Shown one piece after another: positions 36,396 through 46,100 of a stretch of DNA of 64,000 bases (the first letter of the stretch is position 1; every line of letters begins with the position of its first letter). The position numbers and the translations under genes are program-made. The DNA comes from Allomeiothermus sp035760705 (GTDB taxonomy: Bacteria; Deinococcota; Deinococci; Deinococcales; Thermaceae): NCBI GenBank assembly GCA_035760705.1, contig DASTSL010000016.1, forward strand, positions 32,460-96,459. Direction: 5' to 3'. The notes under the pieces were generated by a model, which saw nothing but the letters and a program-made list of their open reading frames with translations, did no database searches and was not told the DNA's origin.

Positions 36396-37066
36396 TGCAG
36401 CGACCAGACCTCCCCCGGCTTCAAGGCGCGGCCCTCCACCCCCAGGAGCTTGGCCCGGTTGGCGAAAGCCTCCCCGTCCTGCACGATGGGCGGGAAGGTG
36501 TTGTAGTGGATGGGCAGCACGGCTTTGGGCCGGATCAGCTCGAGGGCTTGCAGCGCGTCGTCGGGTCCCATGGTGAAGTGATCCCCGATGGGGATGCAGG
36601 CCAGGTCAATCCCCTGCCTGCCGATCAGGCTCATGTCGCTGAAGAGCGCGGTGTCCCCGGCGTGGTAGATCTTCATCCCGCCGATCTCCAGGATCATCCC
36701 GGTGGGCATCCCGCCGTAGGTTCCGTCGGGGAAAGAGGAGGAGTGCCAGGCTGGGGTGAGCTTGAGCGAACCCCACTCGGTCTTGAGCTTCCCGCCGATG
36801 TTCATGGGGATGGCCTTGGCGCCCTTCTTCTCGGCATAGTAGCCGATCTCGGCGGTGCCGATGATGGTGGCGCCTTTTTGCGCCAGGGCCAGGCTATCGC
36901 CCCAGTGGTCGCCGTGGGCGTGGGTGACCAGGATATAGTCCACCTCGAGCTCGTCGGCTTTGAGGCTGGCGGTGGGGTTGCCGCTCAGGAAGGGGTCAAT
37001 CACGATTCGGGTTTTGCCGTCGCTCAAGTAAACCGCCGAATGTCCCAGGTAGCGAAGCTCCAACAC
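36392..37066 (-). CDS. UPF0173 metal-dependent hydrolase
   Basis: A 224-residue metallo-beta-lactamase-fold protein with THAHGDHWGD (48-57: His49, His51, Asp53, His54), a later HAGDTALFSDM and the C-terminal LPIHYNTFPP, as in the UPF0173 family. Metal sites look complete. Substrate is not known for the family. It begins with GTG after GGGAGGTGG and runs by overlap into the kinase gene. Confidence 0.92.
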   Translation of the reverse strand: MLELRYLGHSAVYLSDGKTRIVIDPFLSGNPTASLKADELEVDYILVTHAHGDHWGDSLALAQKGATIIGTAEIGYYAEKKGAKAIPMNIGGKLKTEWGSLKLTPAWHSSSFPDGTYGGMPTGMILEIGGMKIYHAGDTALFSDMSLIGRQGIDLACIPIGDHFTMGPDDALQALELIRPKAVLPIHYNTFPPIVQDGEAFANRAKLLGVEGRALKPGEVWSLQ

Positions 37067-37193
37067 GGTCCACCTCCCTCATCTCGAGCGCCCAACGTTC
37101 TCATTCTCACATCCTTAGCTCGAGCGGTTCGCTAGGTCTTTCTCAGTATATCGAGCCTTGCGCCGACCCGAGGTTACGGACGGACCGGTCGGC

Positions 37194-37655
37194 TTACCCC
37201 TGGCTGAGGGTCTCCAGCGCCCGGCTGATGGTGCGCTGGAAAGCTGCTTCGGCCATGCGCCTGAGGGCCTTGCCGCCCCATTTCTCTCCCTCCGGGAGCT
37301 GGGCGTGGAGTCGCACGGTGATGGTATAGGCGAGCGCCTCCCCCACCACCGCCCCCTCACCCGAGAGTTCGGCCCAAAAAGCCGGGGGTTCGCTCGAGGG
37401 TTGGGCCGCCCGGCTGTCGCCGGGAATCAACGCCACCAACGAGGCCCGTCCCTCGGCTTGGGAGTGAAGACGGCTGCGGAAGGGAAAACGCAGGTCCCCC
37501 ATCAACGGGGTATACGCGACGAGTTCGCCTACTAGATGCTCGCCCTCGCGGCGCAGATCACGGAAGGGGGGCCGCCCGCCGAACACCCGCTCGGGGGCCA
37601 AAAGCTGGGCAGGGGTACCGGGGATGCGCAGTTCGAAGGTTCGCTCGAGGGTCAT
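37194..37655 (-). CDS. DUF3809-like protein, Deinococcus-Thermus type
   Basis: A 153-residue protein starting MTLERTFELRIPG. The beta-rich start, FRDLRREGEHLVGELVAYTP and a C-terminal helix suggest a START/SRPBCC-like fold. Size and opening fit DUF3809, a family I know only from Deinococcus-Thermus; that assignment is from recall. The ATG at 37655 is preferred over an upstream frame that is Cys/Pro-rich. No enzyme motif is visible. Confidence 0.65.
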   Translation of the reverse strand: MTLERTFELRIPGTPAQLLAPERVFGGRPPFRDLRREGEHLVGELVAYTPLMGDLRFPFRSRLHSQAEGRASLVALIPGDSRAAQPSSEPPAFWAELSGEGAVVGEALAYTITVRLHAQLPEGEKWGGKALRRMAEAAFQRTISRALETLSQG

Positions 37656-37755
37656 ACAACCGGAGCATCCTAACACCCCCGGGTGGGGCCGGGTTGAGCA
37701 TCTGATCACATAGGGGGGTGGGTAGGGGGGTAGGAAGATAGAGGTTTCGTTCCCC

Positions 37756-37971
37756 TCACTCCACCCACTCCACCCGCACCGAGCCCGATTTCACCAACTC
37801 CTCGACCTCTTGGTCTTGCACGTTGCGCAGCCGGGGCAAATGACCAAAATGCGGGGCGGCGGTGGCCAGCCCTACCCGCACCACCAAGACCTCCTCGCCC
37901 TCGGCCTTGCCGATTCGCCAGACCAGATGGTTGCCCAGTTTTTCGAGGAGGTCATCGAGCGCAGGTTCCAT
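37756..37971 (-). CDS. Small conserved-looking hypothetical protein
   Basis: A 71-residue acidic protein starting MEPALDDLLEKLGNHLVWR. I do not recognise it. The alternating helix and beta pattern and normal codon use suggest a real gene. It lies 93 bases downstream of rlmI on the same strand and may be co-transcribed. The frame is open upstream for 29 codons, but those have unlike composition. Confidence 0.5.
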   Translation of the reverse strand: MEPALDDLLEKLGNHLVWRIGKAEGEEVLVVRVGLATAAPHFGHLPRLRNVQDQEVEELVKSGSVRVEWVE

Positions 37972-38064
37972 AAGCCCATAGTGTCGAGGGTCGCGGCGCA
38001 AAGCGCAAGGTGTGGGAAAGGTTGGGGGATTATCCCACTCCCACCTCCGACTCCCCACCGCCGA

Positions 38065-39234
38065 TTACTGCACCTCGAGCAGAGCGAATTTCAAGTAAAA
38101 AGTCTCCGGCACGTTCAACAGGATCGGATGGTCCCAGCCTTGGGTGCGCTTCTCGATGACCCGCAGGCTCTTGTGAGCGTCGGCAGCCGCGTCGGCCAGC
38201 ATCTCGTAGAACATCGGCTCGAGCACGTGGTGGCTGCACGAGGCCGTAGCCAGGACGCCGCCCGGTTTGAGGAGTTTCATGGCCCGCAGGTTGATCTCCT
38301 TGTAGGCGGCGTAGGCCCGCTCGAGGTCGCGCTTGCTCTTGGCGAAAGCCGGAGGGTCCAGCACGATCAGGTCGTAGCGGTTGCGCTGCTTTTCCTGTTC
38401 GCGCAGGAACTCGAAAGCGTTGGCTTCGCGGGTCTCGAGCCTCAGCCGGTTGGCTGCGGCGTTCTCCTGGGCCCGCCGCAGCGCGTCCGCCGAGGAATCC
38501 ACCGCCACCACCCGGCTGAAGTTTGTGGCCAGGTGCAGGGCGAAGGAGCCGTGGTAGCTGAACACGTCGAGGGCCGATTCCCCGCCGAAGGCGTCCAGCC
38601 GTAGCCGGTTGTCGCGCTGATCGAGGAAGGCTCCGGTCTTTTGCCCCTCGCGTAGATCCACCCGGTAGCGCACCGGGCCCTCCTCGACCCAGACCTGCTC
38701 CGGCACGTCCCCATGGAGCGGCTTCACCGCTTGTGGTAAGCCCTCGAGCACCCGGCTCTTCTGGTCGTTCTTGGCCAGCACGCTCCCGACCGGGAGGGTC
38801 TCGAGCAGCACGCCCAGCAGTTTGTCGGTCAGCGGCTCGAGGGCTGCCGAGCCGACCTGCATCACCACGTGTTGGGCGTAGGCATCGAGCACCAGGGCCG
38901 GGAGCATGTCCCCCTCGGCGTGGACCAGCCGGTAGCCCCCGCCGGGGTTTTGCTCGAGCGCTGCTTTGCGGCGCTCGAGGGCCAGCCGCAGGTTTTCCAA
39001 CAGGGCGGCTTCGGCATCCCGCACCTCGCCAAAGCGAAAGGCCCGCACCGCGATCTCCGAAGCCGGGTTCCACAGGGCCCAGGCCAGGAGGCCCTTGGGG
39101 CCATGCACGGGGTACAGCCCCGGCTCCGGGGGGCCGTCTTGAACGTCGCTCTTATAGACCCAGGGATGCCGGGCCAACAGGCGGGCGGCCCCCTTGGGGC
39201 TCACGCGGATCTTTGCTTTGGCGGGTGATTCCAC
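38065..39234 (-). CDS. rlmI: Class I rRNA methyltransferase, RlmI family
   Basis: A 389-residue protein with an N-terminal PUA domain (RVSPKGAARLLARHPWVYKSD), a linker, and a SAM-binding Rossmann domain (DVFSYHGSFALHL, LDPPAFAKSK). The TASCSHHV stretch near the C-terminus holds the catalytic Cys of m5C methyltransferases. RlmI methylates C1962 of 23S rRNA in E. coli; target here is inferred. The GTG at 39234 is chosen because a full promoter, TTGCAA-17-TAGACT, ends exactly 7 bases before it and no ribosome site exists, so the longer frame to 39285 would be untranscribed. Confidence 0.85.
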   Translation of the reverse strand: MESPAKAKIRVSPKGAARLLARHPWVYKSDVQDGPPEPGLYPVHGPKGLLAWALWNPASEIAVRAFRFGEVRDAEAALLENLRLALERRKAALEQNPGGGYRLVHAEGDMLPALVLDAYAQHVVMQVGSAALEPLTDKLLGVLLETLPVGSVLAKNDQKSRVLEGLPQAVKPLHGDVPEQVWVEEGPVRYRVDLREGQKTGAFLDQRDNRLRLDAFGGESALDVFSYHGSFALHLATNFSRVVAVDSSADALRRAQENAAANRLRLETREANAFEFLREQEKQRNRYDLIVLDPPAFAKSKRDLERAYAAYKEINLRAMKLLKPGGVLATASCSHHVLEPMFYEMLADAAADAHKSLRVIEKRTQGWDHPILLNVPETFYLKFALLEVQ

Positions 39235-39241
39235 TTTAGCG

Positions 39242-39270
39242 AGTCTAAGCGGCGGCCTCCTCGGTTGCAA
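39242..39270 (-). promoter_or_regulatory. Leaderless promoter of rlmI
   Basis: On the minus strand TTGCAA (39265-39270) and TAGACT (39242-39247) are 17 bases apart, and the GTG starts 7 bases later. Confidence 0.65.
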
Positions 39271-39419
39271 GCGAGGGAAGCCCATGCTACCGGCGACTAT
39301 GGCTCTTGTCCCCGGAGCGGCTATCTACGAGGGCTATTCCTCGGCTTGACCCGTCGTGAAAACCCGCGAGTCCCGGTCCCTCGATTGAGTAAAAGCGCAC
39401 AAACTCCCCCACGAATACA

Positions 39420-39435
39420 TGTAACGATTGTTACA
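39420..39435. promoter_or_regulatory. Inverted repeat TGTAAC-4-GTTACA between rlmI and the ATPase operon
   Basis: A perfect 6-bp inverted repeat with a GATT spacer, in the 452-base divergent region. It lies 150 bases from either promoter, so its target is unclear. The rest of this region shows nothing else I can name. Confidence 0.35.
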
Positions 39436-39585
39436 CAAATGGGCTCGAGGGAGGGGCGGTGAATAAAGTCAAAGGGAGCGGGAATAAAGAGGTCAGTGTA
39501 GATTTTGGATCGGCCCCAATGAAGAGCGGGCTCTAGCGGGTAAACTCTCCCCTGACAGGCAGTCCATCCATCCCCGTGGTTCGCG

Positions 39586-39615
39586 TTGACACTAGCGTTT
39601 GCCGCCCGATACAAT
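39586..39615 (+). promoter_or_regulatory. Promoter of the V/A-ATPase operon
   Basis: A consensus -35 TTGACA (39586-39591) and -10 TACAAT (39610-39615) with an 18-base spacer. The first gene begins about 65 bases downstream of the expected start site. Confidence 0.75.
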
Positions 39616-39686
39616 ACCACGGGCGCTAAATTGCGCAGGTTTTCACGAAAGCAGTTTTTCACCACTCAGGTTGTACGAGAGGAGGC

Positions 39687-40004
39687 ATGGTGGCTAGCCA
39701 AGGACTGATCAAGAGCCTTGCCGAGCAGGAGCAGGAACTGGCCCGGCGGTTGGAAGAAGCCCGCCGCGCGGCCCAGGCCAAGCTCAGCGAGGCCGAAGCG
39801 GAAGCGGCCCGTATCGAGCAAGCGACCCAGCAGAGCTTGCGCGAAATGGAGACTCGGTTCCGCGCCGAGACCGCCGAGATGGTGGCCAAGATCGAGGCCG
39901 AAGCCCGGCAAAAGGCCGAGGCCGAAGCCCAGGCGATCAGCACTGCTGCGGCTCCCAAGATCGCGGGGGCGGTTCAGGAAGTGCTCAAGGAGGTTCTCCC
40001 TTAG
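39687..40004 (+). CDS. atpG: V/A-type ATPase subunit G (peripheral stalk)
   Basis: A 105-residue, almost wholly helical Glu/Ala/Arg-rich protein (residues 1-95 coiled coil). In Thermus the first gene of the operon encodes subunit G, which pairs with subunit E in the two peripheral stalks that hold A3B3 to subunit I. GAGGAGG lies 4 bases before the ATG. It is the first of nine co-directional genes. Confidence 0.85.
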   Translation: MVASQGLIKSLAEQEQELARRLEEARRAAQAKLSEAEAEAARIEQATQQSLREMETRFRAETAEMVAKIEAEARQKAEAEAQAISTAAAPKIAGAVQEVLKEVLP

Positions 40005-40047
40005 ATTTTCCCGCGACCCAAAAAGGAGGTATCCCCTGATCGCAACG

Positions 40048-42024
40048 ATGGAAAAACTGATGGTGGCCGGACCCAAACGGCTCGCCAAGGAACTGCTGGC
40101 CGAACTCCAGCGGGCCGGGGTGGTGCACATCGAGCCCTTGCGCACCGAGGAGTTGGGCGAGTATCGCCTCAGCCCCGATGAAGACGGTGAGCTCCGGCGC
40201 TGGGAGGCGGTGGCGGCGGGTGCCGAGCACGCCCTGGGGATTTTGGGCAAAACCGCCACCCCCACCAAGCCCTTCGCCGGGAGCCTCTCCGACGCCGAGG
40301 CCATCCTCAAGCCGTGGTCGGAGCGGGCGGAGGTGCTGGGCCGCGAGCGGGCCGCCCTGGAGGAAGAACTCCAGGCCATCCAGCTCTTCGGCTCGGTGGC
40401 CGAGCGGCTGGCCGGGCTCACCCAGGGCCTCGACCAGAGCCAGCGCCTGGCGGTGATCCCCTTCCTGGTGAGCAAGGCCGAGGAACTCGAGCCGGTCCGG
40501 GCCGCCTTGCAGGCCAACCTGGAAGACCGCTTCCTGCTCGAGTCGGAAGCCCTGCCCAACCAGGTGGCGGCGGTGGTGGTGGTGCTCCGCCGCGACCTCG
40601 AGGCCGCCCGCACCGCGCTCTCGCGGCAAGGGCTGGCCGAGCTGCGCTTCCCCGGGGTCTACGGGAACCTTCCGCTGACCCAGGCCGCGGCCCGGATGCG
40701 CGAGCGCAGCAAGCTGGCCCCCGAGGAGCTGGTGGGCATCCGCGAGGAGGTGGTCAAGCTCGCCAAGGAGTCCAAGGATTCCCTGGAGGCTTTGTGGACC
40801 CGCGGTAAGGACGAGGTGGCCCGCCTGCGCTCGCTCTCGGACATGGCGGCGGGCAAGTACGGCTTCGCCCTGATGGGCTGGGTTCCCCAGGACGCCAAAG
40901 GGCGGGTGGAGACCGCTTTGGGGCGGCTCAAGGACCAGATCATCTATAGCTTCGAGCCAGTGGACGAGCACCACGAAGCTCACCAGGTCCCGGTCACCCT
41001 CAAAAACCCCGCCTGGGCCAAACCCTTCGAACTGCTGCACGGATTCCTCAACACCCCCCGCTACGGTGGCTACGATCCCACGATGATGATCGCCACCACC
41101 TTCCCCTTCTTCTTCGGCATGGTGGTGGGGGACATGGCCTTCGGGCTGCTGTTCTTCCTGGTGGCGCGGCTCTTCGCCGGGTACGCCCGTCGCGGCGAGA
41201 CCCTCGAGATCGGCTTCCTGGGGGCCAAGATGGGGCCGGATGTGCTCGGCCAGCTCTCCAAGGTGCTCACCTGGATGGCCTTCTGGGCGGTAGTGTGGGG
41301 GTTCCTCTACGGCGAATTCTTCGGGACCTTCCTGGAGAAGCTCCACGTCTTCTATGACCCCAACCACCACGGGGAAGCTGGTGAGGCCGCCAAGGGGCTG
41401 ATCCCCATCCTCATCAACCGCCTCGATTTCGAGCGCACCGCCAACCTGCTGATCGTGATCAGCCTGGCCTTCGGGGTGTTCCAGGTGCTCTACGCCTTCG
41501 GCGTGCGGGCCTATTACGCCTACAAGCACCGGCACATGTCCCACTTCTGGGAGGGTTTGGGCTATCTGGCCGGGCTGGTGGGGCTGGTGGCCTTCGCTTA
41601 TACCTTCCAGACCGGGAAGGGGGCTCCCCTTACTTACATCCTGCTCGCAGTGGGTCTGGCCATCTTCCTGGTCTCGGTCTTCCTGGCCCGCATCCCGCTG
41701 ATGATCGCCGAGCTGCCCGGCAAGGGCGGGCAGATCCTCAGCTACATCCGTATCTACGCGGTGGGGGTAGCGGGGGCAGTGCTCTACGACCTGGCCAACC
41801 AGGTGGGCTTTGGTCTGGCCAACAGCATCGGCATTCTGGGAGTTCTGCTCGGCTTGCTGCTGGGTGGGTTGATGGTGATCCTCATCACTGCGGTGACACT
41901 CTTGGGGCACGTGCTCCAGCCGATCCGTTTGCTGTGGATCGAGTTCGCTTCCAACTTCGGCTTCTACGACGAGAGCGGCAAACCCTACCGGCCTTTCCGG
42001 TCGGTGCGCGGCGAATCTTCGTAG
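40048..42024 (+). CDS. atpI: V/A-type ATPase subunit I (a subunit)
   Basis: A 658-residue protein: a cytoplasmic helical N-terminal arm (about 1-320), with the DEHHEA segment near 308, and eight membrane segments after it, the last with ILSYIRIYAVGVAG, where the conserved Arg residues serve the proton half-channels. Start choice: the ATG at 40048 is 18 bases after GGAGG, too far; a CTG at 40036 is 6 bases after it and would add four residues (LIAT), matching in place the opening MIAPMEKL that I recall for the Thermus protein. A CTG start is therefore possible. Confidence 0.93.
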   Translation: MEKLMVAGPKRLAKELLAELQRAGVVHIEPLRTEELGEYRLSPDEDGELRRWEAVAAGAEHALGILGKTATPTKPFAGSLSDAEAILKPWSERAEVLGRERAALEEELQAIQLFGSVAERLAGLTQGLDQSQRLAVIPFLVSKAEELEPVRAALQANLEDRFLLESEALPNQVAAVVVVLRRDLEAARTALSRQGLAELRFPGVYGNLPLTQAAARMRERSKLAPEELVGIREEVVKLAKESKDSLEALWTRGKDEVARLRSLSDMAAGKYGFALMGWVPQDAKGRVETALGRLKDQIIYSFEPVDEHHEAHQVPVTLKNPAWAKPFELLHGFLNTPRYGGYDPTMMIATTFPFFFGMVVGDMAFGLLFFLVARLFAGYARRGETLEIGFLGAKMGPDVLGQLSKVLTWMAFWAVVWGFLYGEFFGTFLEKLHVFYDPNHHGEAGEAAKGLIPILINRLDFERTANLLIVISLAFGVFQVLYAFGVRAYYAYKHRHMSHFWEGLGYLAGLVGLVAFAYTFQTGKGAPLTYILLAVGLAIFLVSVFLARIPLMIAELPGKGGQILSYIRIYAVGVAGAVLYDLANQVGFGLANSIGILGVLLGLLLGGLMVILITAVTLLGHVLQPIRLLWIEFASNFGFYDESGKPYRPFRSVRGESS

Positions 42025-42075
42025 AGGGGCTTTAGGCCCGTTTAGGCTATCCAGATGAGAAAAGGAGCAAAAGAT

Positions 42076-42378
42076 ATGGCAAAGAAAGTTCTCACGGTGT
42101 TGGCGTTTGTTCTGGTTGCGGCGTTGGCTCTGGCTCAGGAGGCTACCGGGGATGCCTCGGTGGCGATGAAGGACGGCCTCAAGGCCATCGGCATGGGCCT
42201 GGCGCTGGGCTTAGGAGCTTTGGGCACCGGCGTGGCCCAGTCGGCCATCGGCGCGGCGGCCCTAGGGAGCGTGGTGGAAGACCGCCGCAACATCGGTTTC
42301 GCCTTCATCTTCTTCCTGCTGCCCGAGACGCTGGTGATCTTCGGCTTCGTGGGCTTCTTCCTGCTGCGCGGCCTGTAA
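42076..42378 (+). CDS. atpK: V/A-type ATPase subunit K (rotor ring, c/L subunit)
   Basis: A 100-residue precursor: a signal-like hydrophobic start ending ALALAQ (about 1-21), as in the Thermus subunit, and then two membrane helices with the ion-binding Glu84 in FLLPETLVIFGF. The ring of these subunits carries protons. GGAG lies 8 bases before the ATG; an upstream ATG (42055) is in frame but lacks a ribosome site. Two helices per subunit indicate the 12-mer type ring of Thermus rather than the four-helix form. Confidence 0.92.
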   Translation: MAKKVLTVLAFVLVAALALAQEATGDASVAMKDGLKAIGMGLALGLGALGTGVAQSAIGAAALGSVVEDRRNIGFAFIFFLLPETLVIFGFVGFFLLRGL

Positions 42379-42400
42379 ACGAAAATTGAGAGGCGTTTGA

Positions 42401-42967
42401 ATGTCCAAACTCGAGGACATCCTTAAACAAGAAGTGACCTCGGAGATCGCGGCCATCACCGCGGAGGCCGAGGCCAAGGCCCGGGCCATCGTGGAGGCCG
42501 CCCAGGCCCGCGCCGAAGCCCTCAAGGCTAGCCGCCTAAAGGCGCTCGAGGCCGAGCGCCAGGCGGCTTTGCGCCGGGCCGAGAGCGCTGCCGAACTGGT
42601 GGTCAACCAGGCCCGTATCCGCTCGCGCGGCCAAATCGTGGACCAGGTAGGGGCTGGGGCGCGGCAGGCGTTGGCGGCTTTGTCCTCGCAACCCGGCTAC
42701 CCCGCCCTCCTCACCAAGCTGGCCGAAGAAGCCCTCAAAGGGGTGGACAAACCCGAGGTCTTGGTGGTCAACCCCGCCGACGCCCCCCACCTAGAGGGTT
42801 GGGCCAAGAGCAAGGGGCTCGAGGTCAAAACCGACCCCTCGGTTCGGGCGGGGGTGCGCCTGACCTCGGCGGGCGGGAAGTCTTACGTGGAAAACACCCT
42901 CGCCGAGCGCCTCGAGCGGGGTTGGGAGGTCTTGTCGGCCAAAGCCGTCAAGGCGATCTGGGGGTAG
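42401..42967 (+). CDS. atpE: V/A-type ATPase subunit E (peripheral stalk)
   Basis: A 188-residue protein with a long N-terminal helix (about 1-80, EVTSEIAAITAEAEAKARAI) that pairs with subunit G and a C-terminal globular domain that binds the top of the B subunit. It stands between atpK and atpC as expected. The ATG has GAGGCG upstream. Confidence 0.9.
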   Translation: MSKLEDILKQEVTSEIAAITAEAEAKARAIVEAAQARAEALKASRLKALEAERQAALRRAESAAELVVNQARIRSRGQIVDQVGAGARQALAALSSQPGYPALLTKLAEEALKGVDKPEVLVVNPADAPHLEGWAKSKGLEVKTDPSVRAGVRLTSAGGKSYVENTLAERLERGWEVLSAKAVKAIWG

Positions 42968-42969
42968 CT

Positions 42970-43944
42970 GTGGCTTTCGCCTACCTCAACGCCCGGGTGC
43001 GTAACCGCCGGAACCAGGTCCTGCCGGAGAGCTTTTTCCAGCAGGCGATGAACCAGTCGTTCCCGGAGTTCGTGCGCGCCCTGGGGGACTCCATCTACGG
43101 CCCCGACCTGGTGGGGGACGGGCTCGCCGACGTGGACCGGGCGGTCTCGGGCCACCTGGCCCGCACCGTGGCCGACCTGCCCGAACTGGTCACCGGGACC
43201 GAGCGCGAGGCAGTGGCGCTGGCCCTGCTGCGGGCCGACCTCACCAACCTCAAGACCATCCTGCGCGGCAAGGCCGCCAAGCAAAGCCCCGAAGAGATCA
43301 AGGCCCGGCTCTCCGGCGGCACCTTGCCTGAAGTGCTGGTCAACGCCATGCTCCAGGCCCCGGACGTGCCCTCGGTGGCCCAGGTGCTGCAACTTCCCAC
43401 CCACCCGCTGGCCAAGGCCCTGCGGGGCGCCGCCGCCCGGACCCAAGACCTCCTCGAGATCGAAGTGGCCCTAGACCGGGACTTCTTCGCCTATTCGCTG
43501 GAGAAGGCCCGGCGGCTGGGCCAGGCCTTTTTGGCCTCGTACTTCATGCTCGAGGTGGACGCGATCAACCTCTCCACCGCCTTCAAGCTGCAAGCCCTGG
43601 GGGTGCAGGCCGACCCCGAACGCTACTTCGTGCCGGGCGGGAGCCTGGTCAGCCCGGTGCTCTTTAACCGGGTGGCCTCGGGCGATCTGGGCGCCCTGGA
43701 GAGCCTGGCTGGGACCCCCCTGGCCCCGGCGGCCTCGGCCCGCGACCTGGCTGCTTTGGAGCGCGGGCTGCGCCGGGCGCTTTTGGACAAGGCCCTTCAG
43801 GGCGGGCGCGACACCCTGGGCGCGGGGATGGCGTTGGCCTATATCCGCGACAAGGAGTGGGAAGCGGCCCGGGTGCGGCTCCTGGCCCGGCGGGCCTTCT
43901 ACGGGCTGCCGGTCGCGGCCATCGAGAAGGAGGCCTTCCTGTGA
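42970..43944 (+). CDS. atpC: V/A-type ATPase subunit C (central rotor cap, d-like)
   Basis: A 324-residue protein starting with GTG, two bases after the atpE stop (VAFAYLNARVRNRRNQVLPE). The all-helical pattern and the AYLNARVRxR opening are those of the funnel-shaped subunit that joins the central shaft to the K ring. The longer frame upstream overlaps atpE and is not used. It overlaps atpF by 4 bases. Confidence 0.92.
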   Translation: MAFAYLNARVRNRRNQVLPESFFQQAMNQSFPEFVRALGDSIYGPDLVGDGLADVDRAVSGHLARTVADLPELVTGTEREAVALALLRADLTNLKTILRGKAAKQSPEEIKARLSGGTLPEVLVNAMLQAPDVPSVAQVLQLPTHPLAKALRGAAARTQDLLEIEVALDRDFFAYSLEKARRLGQAFLASYFMLEVDAINLSTAFKLQALGVQADPERYFVPGGSLVSPVLFNRVASGDLGALESLAGTPLAPAASARDLAALERGLRRALLDKALQGGRDTLGAGMALAYIRDKEWEAARVRLLARRAFYGLPVAAIEKEAFL

Positions 43945-44261
43945 AGATCGCCGTGCTCACCGACCCCGACACCGCCACCGGTTTCCGGCTGGCGGGGCTC
44001 GAGGCGGTCTCGGCCAGCCCCGCCGATGCGGCTTCCAAGCTGATCGAGATGATCGCCTCCAACCGCTACGCCCTGATCGCGGTGGACGAAGGGTTATTGC
44101 CCGACCCCAACCGCGCCGCCGAACGGGCCATGCGCGGGCGCGAGGTGCCGGTGCTGTTGTCGCTGCCCAACCTGCTCTCGGCCTTTAGCGGCGGGACCGA
44201 CGCCAAGCTCTACATGCGCCGGTTGGTGCGGGACACCATCGGCTTTGACATCAAGCTGTGA
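43941..44261 (+). CDS. atpF: V/A-type ATPase subunit F (central shaft)
   Basis: A 106-residue protein with the MKIAVLTDPDTATGFRLAGL opening (GTG start) of subunit F, a Rossmann-like fold with a C-terminal helix that contacts subunit D in the rotor. The GTG overlaps the atpC stop (GTGA), so expression is coupled. A 97-base gap, holding a TAGAAT that could act as an internal -10, follows before atpA. Confidence 0.92.
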   Translation: MKIAVLTDPDTATGFRLAGLEAVSASPADAASKLIEMIASNRYALIAVDEGLLPDPNRAAERAMRGREVPVLLSLPNLLSAFSGGTDAKLYMRRLVRDTIGFDIKL

Positions 44262-44358
44262 GGGGGTTCGGGGCACAGAGCGCCGCGAACCGTTAGAATT
44301 CTGATCTCGGAACTCTGGCTTGGACCCCTGGGAATCCCCACACGAGGAGGACAAAGAA

Positions 44359-46089
<1,731 letters not shown>

Positions 46090-46100
46090 GGAGGTAAGGA

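Noticed and set aside
39985..41910. 641-codon frame antisense to atpI
   Set aside because: Entirely opposite the conserved subunit I gene, Gly/His/Gln-rich and without start signals.
44262..44358. A separate promoter for atpA
   Set aside because: TAGAAT is present, but no -35 was found and the gap is short; kept only as a remark in the atpF entry.
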